Assembly (NCBI RefSeq): GCF_016863395.1
Contig: NZ_BOOU01000100.1
Span: 1-43,458, forward strand
Origin: Sphaerisporangium rufum
GTDB lineage: Bacteria > Actinomycetota > Actinomycetes > Streptosporangiales > Streptosporangiaceae
Length of the DNA stretch: 43,458 nucleotides
Reading direction: 5' to 3'
Below, piece by piece: positions 9,011-17,154 of this stretch (within the stretch, counting starts at the first letter, position 1; every line of letters starts with the position of its first letter). Both the position numbers and the translations under genes were made by a program. Below the pieces are notes generated by a model. The model searched no databases. It was not told the DNA's origin and saw only the letters and a program-made list of their open reading frames with translations.

Positions 9011-9736
9011 ATGGCCGGATGGGTCGACACCCGGGAGCCGGTCCTGGCCTCGGTGATCGCGCTGGCCCGGGAGCTCGCCGACCCGGTGCGGCTGACCGCG
9101 CTGCAACTGCTGTCCGCCGAGGGACCGCACACGCTGAGCCAGCTGTCCGACGTGCTCGGGGTGTCGGCGCCGCGGATGGGCAACCACCTGGCCCGGCTGC
9201 GCGCCGCCGGGCTGGTCACCGTCCAGCGCACCGGCCGGCACGCCGTCTACCGGGCGGCCTCCGCCGACATCGGCGACGTCCTGGCCGCGCTCGCCCGGTA
9301 CGCGCACGCCGACCTGCGGATCCGGCCCCGCCGCCCGGCCGCCCCGGGCGACGTCGCGCACACCTGCTACGACCACGCCGCCGGCCTGCTCGGGGTGACG
9401 ATCTTCAGCACGCTGGTCGCCCGCGGCGCGCTGCGGCCGCTGGACGACGGCGAGCTGGCCCTCGGCGCCGACACCTCCGCCCTCGCCGAGCTGGGCGTCG
9501 ACCCGGCCACGCTGGACGCGCGCCGCCGCAAGCTCGCCACCGCCTGCCTGGACCGGGTGCACCGGCTGCCGCACCTCGGCGGCGTGCTCGGCGCCGAGGT
9601 GCTCGGCGCGCTGCTGGCCGGCGGCCTGGTCGAAGGGCAGGAGGGCGGGCGGGGGCTCACCGTGACCGCCCGCGGCGTTGCCCGCCTGCCCGCCCTCCTT
9701 CCCGGTCTCACCCTCCCTCCGGGCTCGACCGGCTGA
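9011..9736 (+). CDS. ArsR-family winged-helix regulator with C-terminal extension
   Basis: 241-aa protein. Residues 15-90 form an ArsR-like winged helix (LADPVRLTALQLLSAEGPHTLSQLSDVLGV, then a recognition helix in SAPRMGNHLARLRAAGLV and a wing in RTGRHAVYRA). The remaining 150 residues, starting AHTCYDHAAGLLGVTIF, form an extra domain seen in actinobacterial ArsR relatives; its Cys-His pair could bind metal or another ligand, which is inference. It is divergent from an MFS exporter, suggesting control of efflux. ATG start at 9011; ribosome-binding site GGGGGGCAAGG. Confidence 0.85.
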   Translation: MAGWVDTREPVLASVIALARELADPVRLTALQLLSAEGPHTLSQLSDVLGVSAPRMGNHLARLRAAGLVTVQRTGRHAVYRAASADIGDVLAALARYAHADLRIRPRRPAAPGDVAHTCYDHAAGLLGVTIFSTLVARGALRPLDDGELALGADTSALAELGVDPATLDARRRKLATACLDRVHRLPHLGGVLGAEVLGALLAGGLVEGQEGGRGLTVTARGVARLPALLPGLTLPPGSTG

Positions 9737-9750
9737 TCGGATCCGCCCTC

Positions 9751-10062
9751 TCAGACGCCGCCGACGGTCTTCCTCGCGTACGCGACGAGGACCCGCACCG
9801 CCTTCCGCTCCACCGGATCCAGCTTGTCGTACCCCTCCATCGCCTTCTTCGCGATGATCGCCAGGGTGCCCCCGGCGATCGGGATGCCGATGCCGGGCAG
9901 CACCGTCGCCGCAAGCGTGGCGGCCCCCACCCCCACGGTCAGCAGCCCGGCGATCTCGCCGCCCGCCTTCAGCAGGTGCTTCACCGCCTGCCGGGCGTCC
10001 CGCGCGGTGACGCTCTTCTGTAACTCCGCGATCTCCCGATCGATGTCCTCGGTCGCGCTCAC
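9751..10062 (-). CDS. Small glycine-rich hydrophobic protein of unknown function
   Basis: 103-aa protein starting at GTG 10060-10062, preceded by GGGAAGGGG. An acidic amphipathic N-terminus (DIDREIAELQKSV) is followed by two Gly/Ala/Val-rich hydrophobic stretches around residues 35-70 (GLLTVGVGAATLAATVLPG and IPIAGGTLAIIA) and a basic C-terminal helix (LDPVERKAVRVLVAYARK). It may insert in the membrane as a helical hairpin. It is divergent from the DUF6571-like gene. No family is recognised. Confidence 0.65.
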   Translation of the reverse strand: MSATEDIDREIAELQKSVTARDARQAVKHLLKAGGEIAGLLTVGVGAATLAATVLPGIGIPIAGGTLAIIAKKAMEGYDKLDPVERKAVRVLVAYARKTVGGV

Positions 10063-10255
10063 CGACCGCCCCTTCCCTCCGCCGGCCTGAGGCCGCGACC
10101 GGCCGCGGGTGGCACCGCACCTGACACCCGGCGCCACGTTCCGGACGCTATTCGTCACCGCCCCGGAAAACCTCGTCACAGTAGGACTTCCCGCCGTAGA
10201 CTCCTCCGCATTGATGATCATCTCGGGTCGGGGCCGGGGAGAGGGCGACTGCGGC
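10063..10255. promoter_or_regulatory. Divergent promoter region
   Basis: 193-bp gap between the small hydrophobic gene and the DUF6571-like gene. The rightward side has a candidate -10, TAGACT, near 10196-10201, with GTCACA 16 bp upstream. CGTCAC occurs twice as a direct repeat near 10152 and 10175. The weak -35 makes the assignment tentative. Confidence 0.35.
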
Positions 10256-12040
10256 ATGGCACCACGCGAGGACGACGGCGGCAGCGACTTCGCCGGCATC
10301 GATCCCGGGCTGATGCGCCAGATGATCAAAGATCTGGACGAGGTGCGCGGGCTCATCGACGAGCACGTCCCCGCGCTCAAGGAGGGGTTCAGCCGGGTCG
10401 GGCTGTCCACCAAGGGCATCGGCACGCTGGCCGGCGTGGCCGGCTGGATCGGCGGCGAGCTTCCCATGCTCGACCGGCGGCGGGCCATGACCGAGCAGAT
10501 CGCCCGGGAGAACCACCAGTACGGCTTCGGCGGCGGCATGGTGGCCTCCGAATGGGCGGGCCTGTTCCGCAGCCGCGCGGACGCCGAGGCGACGGCCCGG
10601 GTACTGGCCGCGAAGTACGACCGGCCCGGCCGGTTCCCCGACGACGCCTGGCAGGACATCCGCAGGTACCAGAACGACCCCGACTTCGCCCGGGCCTTCG
10701 CCAAGGAACTCGGCCCGGAGAAACTCGCGCTGACCGCCGGGCTGCTGCGGGGCACCGATTCGGGACCGGCCGAGCAGGAGCGGTTCGACGCCATCGCCCG
10801 CCTGCTGGCCACCGCCTCGCACCAGGGCGTCATCGACGACGCCTGGGTGACGTCCTTCAGCACCTCGGGCACGCGCGTCGATCTGGCCACCCTGGCGGAC
10901 CTGATGGCGGCCGGCACCTGGGACAAGGACACGCTGGTGCGCATCGGCCGCACCGCCGTGCACGAGGTGCAACTCGGTGGCGGAAACCTGATCACGGCGC
11001 GGATCCTGGACGGTGTCGCACGCAACCCGACCGCGGCCCACGAGCTGTACGCCGGCGAGTTCGACCGGATCAACGGCATGGCCGCCGGCCGATCGCCCGG
11101 CTGGATCGGGGTGCACGATCCGAAACTGGTCGAACCGATCGACCGGTTCATCTCCGCGGCCACCGTCGACGCCACCGAGGCGTACGAGCGGATGCGCCCG
11201 CCCGGAGACGTGCCATGGGTCAACCCGGCCACCGAGCTGTCCCTGCGCGTGCTCGCGGACCCCGCGCTGGCCGCGTTCGTCCTGCCGGACGCGCCCGCCG
11301 CACCACCGGCCGACGAAGGGCACGGCGCGCACGGGACCGAGAAGCCGAACATGGACGACCGCAAGTTCGAGGCGTTCATGCGCACGATTGCGGCCGGCGC
11401 GGAGGCCAAAGGGTTGACGAACGCCGCCCGGCACATGAACCACTACCTCGACGACTCCGGGTCGCCGCTGACGGTGAACGTCGACGACATCCTCGCCGAC
11501 GTGCCCGCGTTCCGCCGCCAGGTCGACAATTACCTCGCGTCCCTGGACCGGTCTCTGCACGACCAGGCGACCGCCGCCTACGCCGCCGCCGGCGGCACGC
11601 CGGTCTCCGTCCCCTTCACCGCCGGATGGCAGGGCTTCTACCTGTCGAAGTCGCTCAGCTCGGACTGGTTCTACGCCATGGGCGGCATCCGGTACACCGT
11701 GACGGGCACGGTCACCGCCGAGCCGGGCCCCGGCGGGCAACCCGAACTGACCATGCACTACCAGGTGCACGTGCACGACCGGTACAACTGGGACAAGGGC
11801 AAGGGCGTCCACATCCCGGAGGTCGATCTCGGCCCGGTGGAGTTCGGGCCGTACAACATCGCGGACGGGCAGATGGGGCGGTTGCACACGGTGGGTCTGG
11901 CCCAGGAGTACGACGTGAACGGCACCGGGGATGTGCACACGCGCGAGCTGACCCCACCGGGGCGATGGCCGGACCCGAGCCCGCCGAAGGCCCCGGATGA
12001 CGAGGACGACCGGTTCGATACGGAACGGGAGCGGTCATGA
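10256..12040 (+). CDS. DUF6571-like protein with helical WXG-like N-terminus
   Basis: 594-aa protein. The start at ATG 10256 is chosen because GGGGAGAGGG lies 6-15 nt upstream; an upstream extension to 10109 is open but has no such site. The N-terminal 80 residues are helical (IDPGLMRQMIKDLDEVRGLIDEHVP, then GWIGGELPMLDRRRA), resembling ESX/WXG100-type substrates. The middle (LLRGTDSGPAEQERFDAIAR, LMAAGTWDKDTLVRIG, AAHELYAGEFDRING) is the pattern of actinobacterial DUF6571 proteins. The C-terminal 150 residues are beta-rich (YAMGGIRYTVTG, HVHDRYNWDKGKGVH, MGRLHTVGLAQEYDV) and could be an effector domain. It has no signal peptide and overlaps the next lipoprotein gene by ATGA, so the two are co-translated. 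Family placement is moderate confidence. Confidence 0.7.
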   Translation: MAPREDDGGSDFAGIDPGLMRQMIKDLDEVRGLIDEHVPALKEGFSRVGLSTKGIGTLAGVAGWIGGELPMLDRRRAMTEQIARENHQYGFGGGMVASEWAGLFRSRADAEATARVLAAKYDRPGRFPDDAWQDIRRYQNDPDFARAFAKELGPEKLALTAGLLRGTDSGPAEQERFDAIARLLATASHQGVIDDAWVTSFSTSGTRVDLATLADLMAAGTWDKDTLVRIGRTAVHEVQLGGGNLITARILDGVARNPTAAHELYAGEFDRINGMAAGRSPGWIGVHDPKLVEPIDRFISAATVDATEAYERMRPPGDVPWVNPATELSLRVLADPALAAFVLPDAPAAPPADEGHGAHGTEKPNMDDRKFEAFMRTIAAGAEAKGLTNAARHMNHYLDDSGSPLTVNVDDILADVPAFRRQVDNYLASLDRSLHDQATAAYAAAGGTPVSVPFTAGWQGFYLSKSLSSDWFYAMGGIRYTVTGTVTAEPGPGGQPELTMHYQVHVHDRYNWDKGKGVHIPEVDLGPVEFGPYNIADGQMGRLHTVGLAQEYDVNGTGDVHTRELTPPGRWPDPSPPKAPDDEDDRFDTERERS

Positions 12041-12489
12041 GACTCGCCGCGGCGCTCGCGCTGCTGCTCTGCCTAGGGGTCCTCACCGGCTGCGGGACAT
12101 CCAGATCACCCGGCGCGGCCCGCAGCGCGCCCCCGGCCCCGGAGGTCACCGTGGACGAAATCACCCGGTTCGCGCGGCTCGACATGCCGCCGCACCCCTC
12201 GGACGTGCAGACCGGCGGCGAGTCCGGAATCGACCGGCTGGTGCTGCTCCGGTTCAGCGCGCCCGCCACCGAGGTGCGCGACTTCCTGACCGGCAGCGGG
12301 TTCCCCGCGCCAAAGAAGGGCGCCCAGGGCGTCCAGTCCGATCTGGGCACGCGGCTGGGCTGGGGGCTCGACGAGCTGTCCGGCACCGAGGGCGCGTCGG
12401 ACGACACCGGTGACCTGGTCCGCCAGGTGACGATCGACCGCTCCACCCCGGACCGGCCCACCGTCTACGTGGCCGCGTTCACCGTCTGA
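12037..12489 (+). CDS. Lipoprotein coupled to the DUF6571-like protein
   Basis: 150-aa predicted lipoprotein. It has a short basic start (MR), a hydrophobic core and the lipobox LTGC, placing the acylated Cys at residue 19. The mature part (SGIDRLVLLRFSAPATEVRDFLTGSGF) looks like a small alpha/beta fold anchored on the outer face of the membrane. It overlaps the preceding gene by 4 bp (ATGA), so it is expressed with it. It may be a partner or immunity-like protein for that product, which is inference from coupling only. Confidence 0.8.
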   Translation: MRLAAALALLLCLGVLTGCGTSRSPGAARSAPPAPEVTVDEITRFARLDMPPHPSDVQTGGESGIDRLVLLRFSAPATEVRDFLTGSGFPAPKKGAQGVQSDLGTRLGWGLDELSGTEGASDDTGDLVRQVTIDRSTPDRPTVYVAAFTV

Positions 12490-12505
12490 CCGGCCCGCAC
12501 GCGGC

Positions 12506-12970
12506 TCACGCCTCCGCGGCGTCGCGCAGCCGGTCCACGAACCGGCGCTGGCCACGCGTCTCGATCGCCCGGGGGTGGTAGGCGTCCCGCACCCAGGCGA
12601 CCGCCGCCTCCGGCGTCATGCCCCGTAGCACCGCCAGGGCGGCCAGCGCCGTACCGGTCCGGCCACGGCCGCCGCCGCAGGCCACCTCCACCCGCTCCCC
12701 CCGCCCGGCGCGCGCCAGCAGATCGCGCAGCCCGGCGATCGCCCCGGCCGGGTCGCGCGGCGCGCGGAAGTCCGGCCAGTCCACGCGCTCGTGCGGCCAG
12801 GGCGGCGTCCACGGGCGCAGCCCCACCAGGCGACGGCCGTAGAGCCCGGGCCGGTCCAGCGGATGGCCGAGCAGATACAGCCCGAACTCGGGTGGCGGGT
12901 CGGGCACCGGGTCGCGGCGCAGCCCCCGGGCCAGCACGATGCCGCCACCGGGCAATTCGATCTTCGCCAT
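12506..12970 (-). CDS. Tyrosine-phosphatase-like (CX5R) protein
   Basis: 154-aa protein with the dual-specificity/tyrosine phosphatase P-loop ACGGGRGRTGTAL around residues 94-106, where Cys and Arg are spaced as CX5R and followed by Thr-Gly. Upstream YLLGHPLDRPG and VDWPDFRAP segments could supply a general acid Asp. The usual His before the catalytic Cys is Ala here, which would raise the Cys pKa. The start at ATG 12968-12970 is supported by CGGGGG just upstream. It converges with the lipoprotein gene, 16 bp apart. Substrate unknown. Confidence 0.75.
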   Translation of the reverse strand: MAKIELPGGGIVLARGLRRDPVPDPPPEFGLYLLGHPLDRPGLYGRRLVGLRPWTPPWPHERVDWPDFRAPRDPAGAIAGLRDLLARAGRGERVEVACGGGRGRTGTALAALAVLRGMTPEAAVAWVRDAYHPRAIETRGQRRFVDRLRDAAEA

Positions 12971-13073
12971 CCCCCGACCGTACCGTCCCGCGGCCGCCGG
13001 CATGGTCCACTCGCTCACCGGGTGAACGACCATGCCGGCCGGCGCACCGGCCCGGCGGCTCTCAGGCGTACTC

Positions 13074-13289
13074 TCAGGCGTAGAGGAACCAGAGGTTGTA
13101 CTGGGGAACGCACTGGTAGGAGGTCCACCAGCCGCTGTCGATGCCCAGGGCGCCCACCCGGTGGCAGTCCCAGTCGTAGTAGTAGACGTTGCGAAGCGTG
13201 GCCGCCGCCTCGGCGGGCGCCACCCCGATGGACAGGGTCAGGCCACCGGCCAGCATGGCCGCCGCGACCAACGTACGCACCTTACGCAC
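13074..13289 (-). CDS. Small secreted cysteine-containing peptide
   Basis: 71-aa protein starting at GTG 13287-13289, 4 nt after a strong AGGAGG site. Residues 1-29 are a Sec signal peptide (VRKVRTLVAAAMLAGGLTL, cleavage expected after AEA). The mature peptide is about 42 residues, rich in Tyr and Trp, with exactly two Cys (in DWDCHRVG and YQCVPQ) that could form one disulfide. Similar small secreted peptides with a paired Cys and YY/WW segments occur in actinomycetes without known function. The last 11 bp are repeated in tandem after the stop. Confidence 0.75.
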   Translation of the reverse strand: MRKVRTLVAAAMLAGGLTLSIGVAPAEAAATLRNVYYYDWDCHRVGALGIDSGWWTSYQCVPQYNLWFLYA

Positions 13290-13550
13290 CGAACCTCCTG
13301 CGGGTGTGAGTGGGGCACACCGGCGGCGCGGGCCATCGGCCCACCCACCTGGCCGCACCCTCGCATCGCCGCCGGCACCGGCCAAGGACCTGGCCGCACC
13401 CGGCCGCCCCGGCCGCCACCGACCTGGGACGCCGGGCCCGCGCCCCGGTGAAACGTTCACCGCCTCGGGTCCGGCCACCGGACGGCGCGGCCGGGCCGGC
13501 CGCCGGCGGCCCGGTGGTAGCCGGGGACGCCGGCGGGGTAGCGGTGCGGC

Positions 13551-14009
13551 ATGGCACCACACGACACCGACCGCACGCCCGACCCGGCGCACCGGCGCCC
13601 GGCGGGCGTCGACGACCTGACGGTGGAGGCGCTCGGCAGCCTCAGCAACGCCCTGGAGACCGTGCACCGGGCCAGGGGGCACCTGTACGCGTTCCACCAG
13701 CTCACCGGGACCGCCGACTTCGAGCTGGACAACACCCTGGACCTGCTGCGCCGGGCCGGCCACCACGAACTCGCCGGCCGCCTGGAGACCGAACTGGTCG
13801 GCCGCAACGTCATCGAGGGCCGGTGGACCTACCAGCTCGTCGAGGAGTACGACGACGGTTACTACGCCACCTTCCAAGACCTGGAGCGCCAGATCCGCGA
13901 GGAACTGGCCGGCGGCCGCCGCCACCTTTACGAGGCCGAGCTGAAACAGCGCCGCCGCACCCCCGGCCGCCCCGGCCACGAGACCGCCCCCGGACCGGCC
14001 CGGGGTTAA
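13551..14009 (+). CDS. Conserved actinobacterial hypothetical protein
   Basis: 152-aa soluble protein without signal or membrane segment. Residues 22-125 are predicted helical and well ordered (LTVEALGSLSNALETVHRAR, HLYAFHQLTGTADFELDN, GRNVIEGRWTYQLVEEYDDG). The C-terminus is basic and Pro-rich. The core looks like a protein family widespread in actinobacteria but unnamed. There is no catalytic motif. It is divergent from the small secreted peptide gene across 261 bp of GC-rich sequence holding no other clear feature. Confidence 0.7.
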   Translation: MAPHDTDRTPDPAHRRPAGVDDLTVEALGSLSNALETVHRARGHLYAFHQLTGTADFELDNTLDLLRRAGHHELAGRLETELVGRNVIEGRWTYQLVEEYDDGYYATFQDLERQIREELAGGRRHLYEAELKQRRRTPGRPGHETAPGPARG

Positions 14010-14107
14010 CGGCGCGGCAACGGCGAGCCCGGTTGCATACCTCGCACGACCAGACCCCGGGCAGGCCCGCCGGGGTGTCAAGCGATCGGGTGAGGAGCAT
14101 ACCGGCG

Positions 14108-15430
14108 ATGGACAGCAGTACTCGACAGCACATCGGACGTCGCACCGTCCTGCGATGGGCCGGCCTGGCGGCCGGAGCCGCCGGCGCCGCGGCGGCCCTG
14201 CCCTGGCCGGGCGAGACCGGCCCTCTCCCGTCCGCGACCCTGGCCGCCGCGGCGACCGGGCCGGACCCGGACCTGCTCTTCAAGGCGGGCCGGTTCGCCG
14301 CGGCGGACCGGGAGTACGCGCGCCTGCTGCGGAAGCACGCCGCCGACGCCACGGCCCTGGCCGGGCGGGGGCGCATCGCGCTGCTGTCCAACAGGTTCGC
14401 GGCCGCCGAGAAGTACCTGACCCAAGCCCTCCGCCTGGCACCCGACGACGTCTCCGCCACCCGCGAGCTCGCCCAGTGCTTCGTCCGGCAGGACCGCCTG
14501 TCTCGTGCGGTCCCGCTGCTGCGGGCTACCGGTGACCCGGACGACGCCGCGTTCGCCGCCCAGTACGCCGCCGTGACCGGCAACCCGTACGCGATGCGCG
14601 GCGCGCAGCGGACCCGGCTGCCGTTCGTGTGCGTCGACCCGCTGCCCTGCGTGCGGGCCGTCGTGAACGGCGGCGAGCCGCAGAACTTCCTCATCGACAC
14701 CGGCGCCACGCTGGCGTTCGCCACCGAGACCGCGGAGCGGGCCGGGCTGCGCGCGGTGTCCACCAGCGTGAGTACGCCCGCCGGGCAGACCCTGGAGACA
14801 CGGCACGGCGTGATGCCGTCGTTCCGGCTGGGCGGCATCGAGCTGCGGGACGTCCCGGTGGTCTGGTACGACCTGCGGATGCCGGTGCTGCCGGACGGCT
14901 CCCGGCCGGCCGGCGTCATCGGCACCACGTTGCTTTACCACTTCCTGGCCACGATGGACTACGCGAACCAGGAACTGGTGCTGCGGCGCCGGACAGCGGC
15001 CCAGCAGCGGGAGCTCCAGGCCACCGTCCGGCGCACCGGGACCGGCCGGCTGCCGCTGTGGCTGGCCGGCGACCACATCCCCTGCACGCTGGGCAGCGTG
15101 AACGGCCACGGGCCGCGGGTCGCCTCCCTGGACACCGGAGGCATGGGCCTGGGCGTCATGATGAACGAGGAGAACGCCAGGCGGGCCGGGGTGACCATCG
15201 ACTACGCCAATCCCCGGGACGGCGGCGGGATGAAGATGTATCCGATCAAGCCGGCCACGGCGCGTATCGGAGACACCGTCCGGCGGGACGTCCCCGGGGT
15301 CGTCGGCGCGTGGCCGTGGCTGGAGCTCTTCGGTTTCGACACGATCGCCAACTTCAGCCACGAATTCTTCCGGCCCTGCGCCATCACCTTCGACTACACC
15401 GGCATGGACTTCTACATCACCGGGCCCTGA
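14108..15430 (+). CDS. Tat-exported TPR and retropepsin-like aspartic protease protein
   Basis: 440-aa protein. The N-terminal twin-arginine signal (IGRRTVLRWAGLAAGAAGAA) predicts export. Residues 55-150 form about three TPR repeats (LLFKAGRFAAADREYARLL, then ALLSNRFAAAEKYLTQAL). The C-terminal 270 residues contain two Asp-Thr-Gly motifs: NFLIDTGATLAF (Asp197) and ASLDTGGMGLGV (Asp342). Bacterial retropepsin-like domains normally carry one such motif and dimerise; two copies suggest a single-chain enzyme. The start at 14108 follows GTGAGGAG about 10 nt upstream. The gene is followed by a hairpin terminator. Protease activity is inferred. Confidence 0.82.
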   Translation: MDSSTRQHIGRRTVLRWAGLAAGAAGAAAALPWPGETGPLPSATLAAAATGPDPDLLFKAGRFAAADREYARLLRKHAADATALAGRGRIALLSNRFAAAEKYLTQALRLAPDDVSATRELAQCFVRQDRLSRAVPLLRATGDPDDAAFAAQYAAVTGNPYAMRGAQRTRLPFVCVDPLPCVRAVVNGGEPQNFLIDTGATLAFATETAERAGLRAVSTSVSTPAGQTLETRHGVMPSFRLGGIELRDVPVVWYDLRMPVLPDGSRPAGVIGTTLLYHFLATMDYANQELVLRRRTAAQQRELQATVRRTGTGRLPLWLAGDHIPCTLGSVNGHGPRVASLDTGGMGLGVMMNEENARRAGVTIDYANPRDGGGMKMYPIKPATARIGDTVRRDVPGVVGAWPWLELFGFDTIANFSHEFFRPCAITFDYTGMDFYITGP

Positions 15431-15450
15431 CTTCCGCAAAGCGGGAGATC

Positions 15451-15480
15451 GCCGGGAGGACGAGCGGATCTCCTCCCGGC
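15451..15480 (+). terminator. Hairpin terminator after the aspartic-protease-like gene
   Basis: Perfect 10-bp stem (15451-15460 with 15471-15480, GCCGGGAGGA and its complement) around a 10-nt loop, 20 bp after the stop codon. No T-tract. Confidence 0.65.
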
Positions 15481-15509
15481 ACCGGACGGACCACGAAGTA
15501 TCATGATCT

Positions 15510-15521
15510 TTCTCTAGAGAA
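15510..15521. promoter_or_regulatory. 12-bp palindrome upstream of the aldo/keto reductase gene
   Basis: Perfect palindrome TTCTCTAGAGAA in a locally AT-rich patch, 49 bp before the reductase start. Position and symmetry suggest an operator; no regulator gene is adjacent. Confidence 0.4.
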
Positions 15522-15570
15522 GGGGATCAGGGCAGGGGCTCGACCCGAGAGCGCCGCACCTGGACTGTCA

Positions 15571-16593
15571 ATGGAACATCGCCACCTCGGACACAGCGGC
15601 CTGATGATCAGTGAGGTCACCTACGGGAACTGGCTCACCCACGGCGAACTGGTGGACGGCGACCGGGCCACGGCCTGCGTCCGGGCGGCGCTGGACGCGG
15701 GGATCACCACCTTCGACACCGCCGACGTCTACGCGCAGGGCGCGGCCGAAGAGCTGCTGGGCACCGCGCTGGCCGGCGAGCGAAGGTCCGCCCTGGTCAT
15801 CGCGTCCAAGGTCTGCCTACCCACCGGCAGCGGCCCGAACGACCGCGGGCTGAGCCGCAAGCACATCGTCGAGTCCTGCGAGGCGTCCCTGCGCCGGCTG
15901 CGCACCGACTATCTGGACCTCTACCAGGCGCACCGGTTCGATGAGACCACTCCGCTCGAAGAGACCCTCATCGCCTTCGACGACCTGGTGCGGCAGGGGA
16001 AGGTGCTCTACCTCGGCGTCTCGGAATGGACGGCGCCGCAGATCGACGCCGCGCTGACCCTGGTCAAGGATCTCGGGCTGCGCAGCCGCATCGTGTCCAA
16101 CCAGCCGCAGTACAACATGCTGTGGCGGGTCATCGAGCCGGAGATCGTGCCGCTGTGCCTGCGGGAGGGCATCGGCCAGCTGGCCTTCCAGCCGCTCGCC
16201 CAAGGGGTGCTCAGCGGGAAGTACCGGCCGGGCCAGGAGCCGCCGGCCGGCTCGCGGGCGACGGCGGGCGGCCGGGCACCCACGTTCATCGGCCGGGTGC
16301 TGGGCACGCCGCTGCTGGAACGCGTCCAGGACCTCGTCCCGCTGGCCGCCGACCATGGCATGTCGGCCGCCCAGCTGGCCATCGCCTGGGTGCTCGCGCA
16401 GCCCGGGGTCTCCTCGGTGGTCGCCGGCGCCACCCGGCCCGAGCAGGTCACCGAGAACGCCGCGGCGGCCGGCCGGCCGCTCGACGAGGCCGCGCGCAAG
16501 AAGGTGGACGAAGTGCTCGGCGATCTCGTCGATCGCGATCCCGCCAAGACCGCCCAGATGATGGCGGTCAAGCCGGCATGGCGGACGGCGTGA
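15571..16593 (+). CDS. Aldo/keto reductase
   Basis: 340-aa NADPH-dependent aldo/keto reductase of the potassium-channel beta-subunit-like group (AKR6 and related). The catalytic tetrad is visible: Asp and Tyr in FDTADVYAQG, Lys in IASKV and His in LYQAHRFD. The cofactor-binding C-terminus (QLAIAWVLAQPGVSSVVAGATRPEQV) is complete. Opening MEHRHLGHSGLMISEVTYG is canonical. No strong ribosome-binding site precedes the ATG at 15571. It stands alone after a terminator and a palindrome, so the physiological substrate is unknown. Confidence 0.92.
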   Translation: MEHRHLGHSGLMISEVTYGNWLTHGELVDGDRATACVRAALDAGITTFDTADVYAQGAAEELLGTALAGERRSALVIASKVCLPTGSGPNDRGLSRKHIVESCEASLRRLRTDYLDLYQAHRFDETTPLEETLIAFDDLVRQGKVLYLGVSEWTAPQIDAALTLVKDLGLRSRIVSNQPQYNMLWRVIEPEIVPLCLREGIGQLAFQPLAQGVLSGKYRPGQEPPAGSRATAGGRAPTFIGRVLGTPLLERVQDLVPLAADHGMSAAQLAIAWVLAQPGVSSVVAGATRPEQVTENAAAAGRPLDEAARKKVDEVLGDLVDRDPAKTAQMMAVKPAWRTA

Positions 16594-16692
16594 CCGCAAC
16601 CGCCGGCACCTCCCGATGATCACGGAGGGGTCGCACCCGCCCGGTCCGCCGCGGCCTGAACCGCGCCGACCCGTGGCCGGCGCCGCGACCGC

Positions 16693-17154
16693 TCATCCCG
16701 GTGGCCGCCAGTCGCCGCATCGTGCCACGAAGGCGGCCAGCTCGCGAGTGCCGAAGTGCCGGGCGTCCCAATCGTCGGCCCGCACCTCGACCGTGCCGTC
16801 CGCCACGTAGGCCCAGCCCGGCCGGCCGTCCCGCGTGGTCAGCCGGCGCAGCTCGTAGAAGTCGTCCTCGAAGGCGTCGACCACGCGCCATTCCGGCAGG
16901 GTGAGACCGGTGACCAACCGGCCGCGCGCCACGGCCCCCGCCGGTACCAGGACCGGGTAGACCTGCCCGGGCAGCGCCGCGACCCGCCATCCGTCCACCG
17001 CGGCCGGCGTGCTCGCCGGCACCCAGCCCAGCAGGGCGTGCCAGACCTCGGGGAACAGCAGGCTCCCGTAGACGAAAAGCGCCCGCGGCCGCGCCGCCAG
17101 GCGATCGGGCGTCCTGAAGGCGGGCGGGTCCGGGCGATGTTCGGCGGTCGGCAT
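16693..17154 (-). CDS. Gamma-glutamylcyclotransferase (GGCT/AIG2-like) family protein
   Basis: 153-aa GGCT-fold protein. The signature ALFVYGSLLFPEVWHALLG (about residues 25-43) holds the substrate-binding YGSL loop. The catalytic Glu is probably in VVDAFEDDFYELRRL (about residue 95). The C-terminal WAYVADGTVEVRADDWD completes the barrel. Family members cyclise gamma-glutamyl groups, but many bacterial ones have unknown substrates. It starts ATG 17152-17154 and is divergent from the pseudo-transpeptidase gene across 455 bp. Confidence 0.85.
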   Translation of the reverse strand: MPTAEHRPDPPAFRTPDRLAARPRALFVYGSLLFPEVWHALLGWVPASTPAAVDGWRVAALPGQVYPVLVPAGAVARGRLVTGLTLPEWRVVDAFEDDFYELRRLTTRDGRPGWAYVADGTVEVRADDWDARHFGTRELAAFVARCGDWRPPG

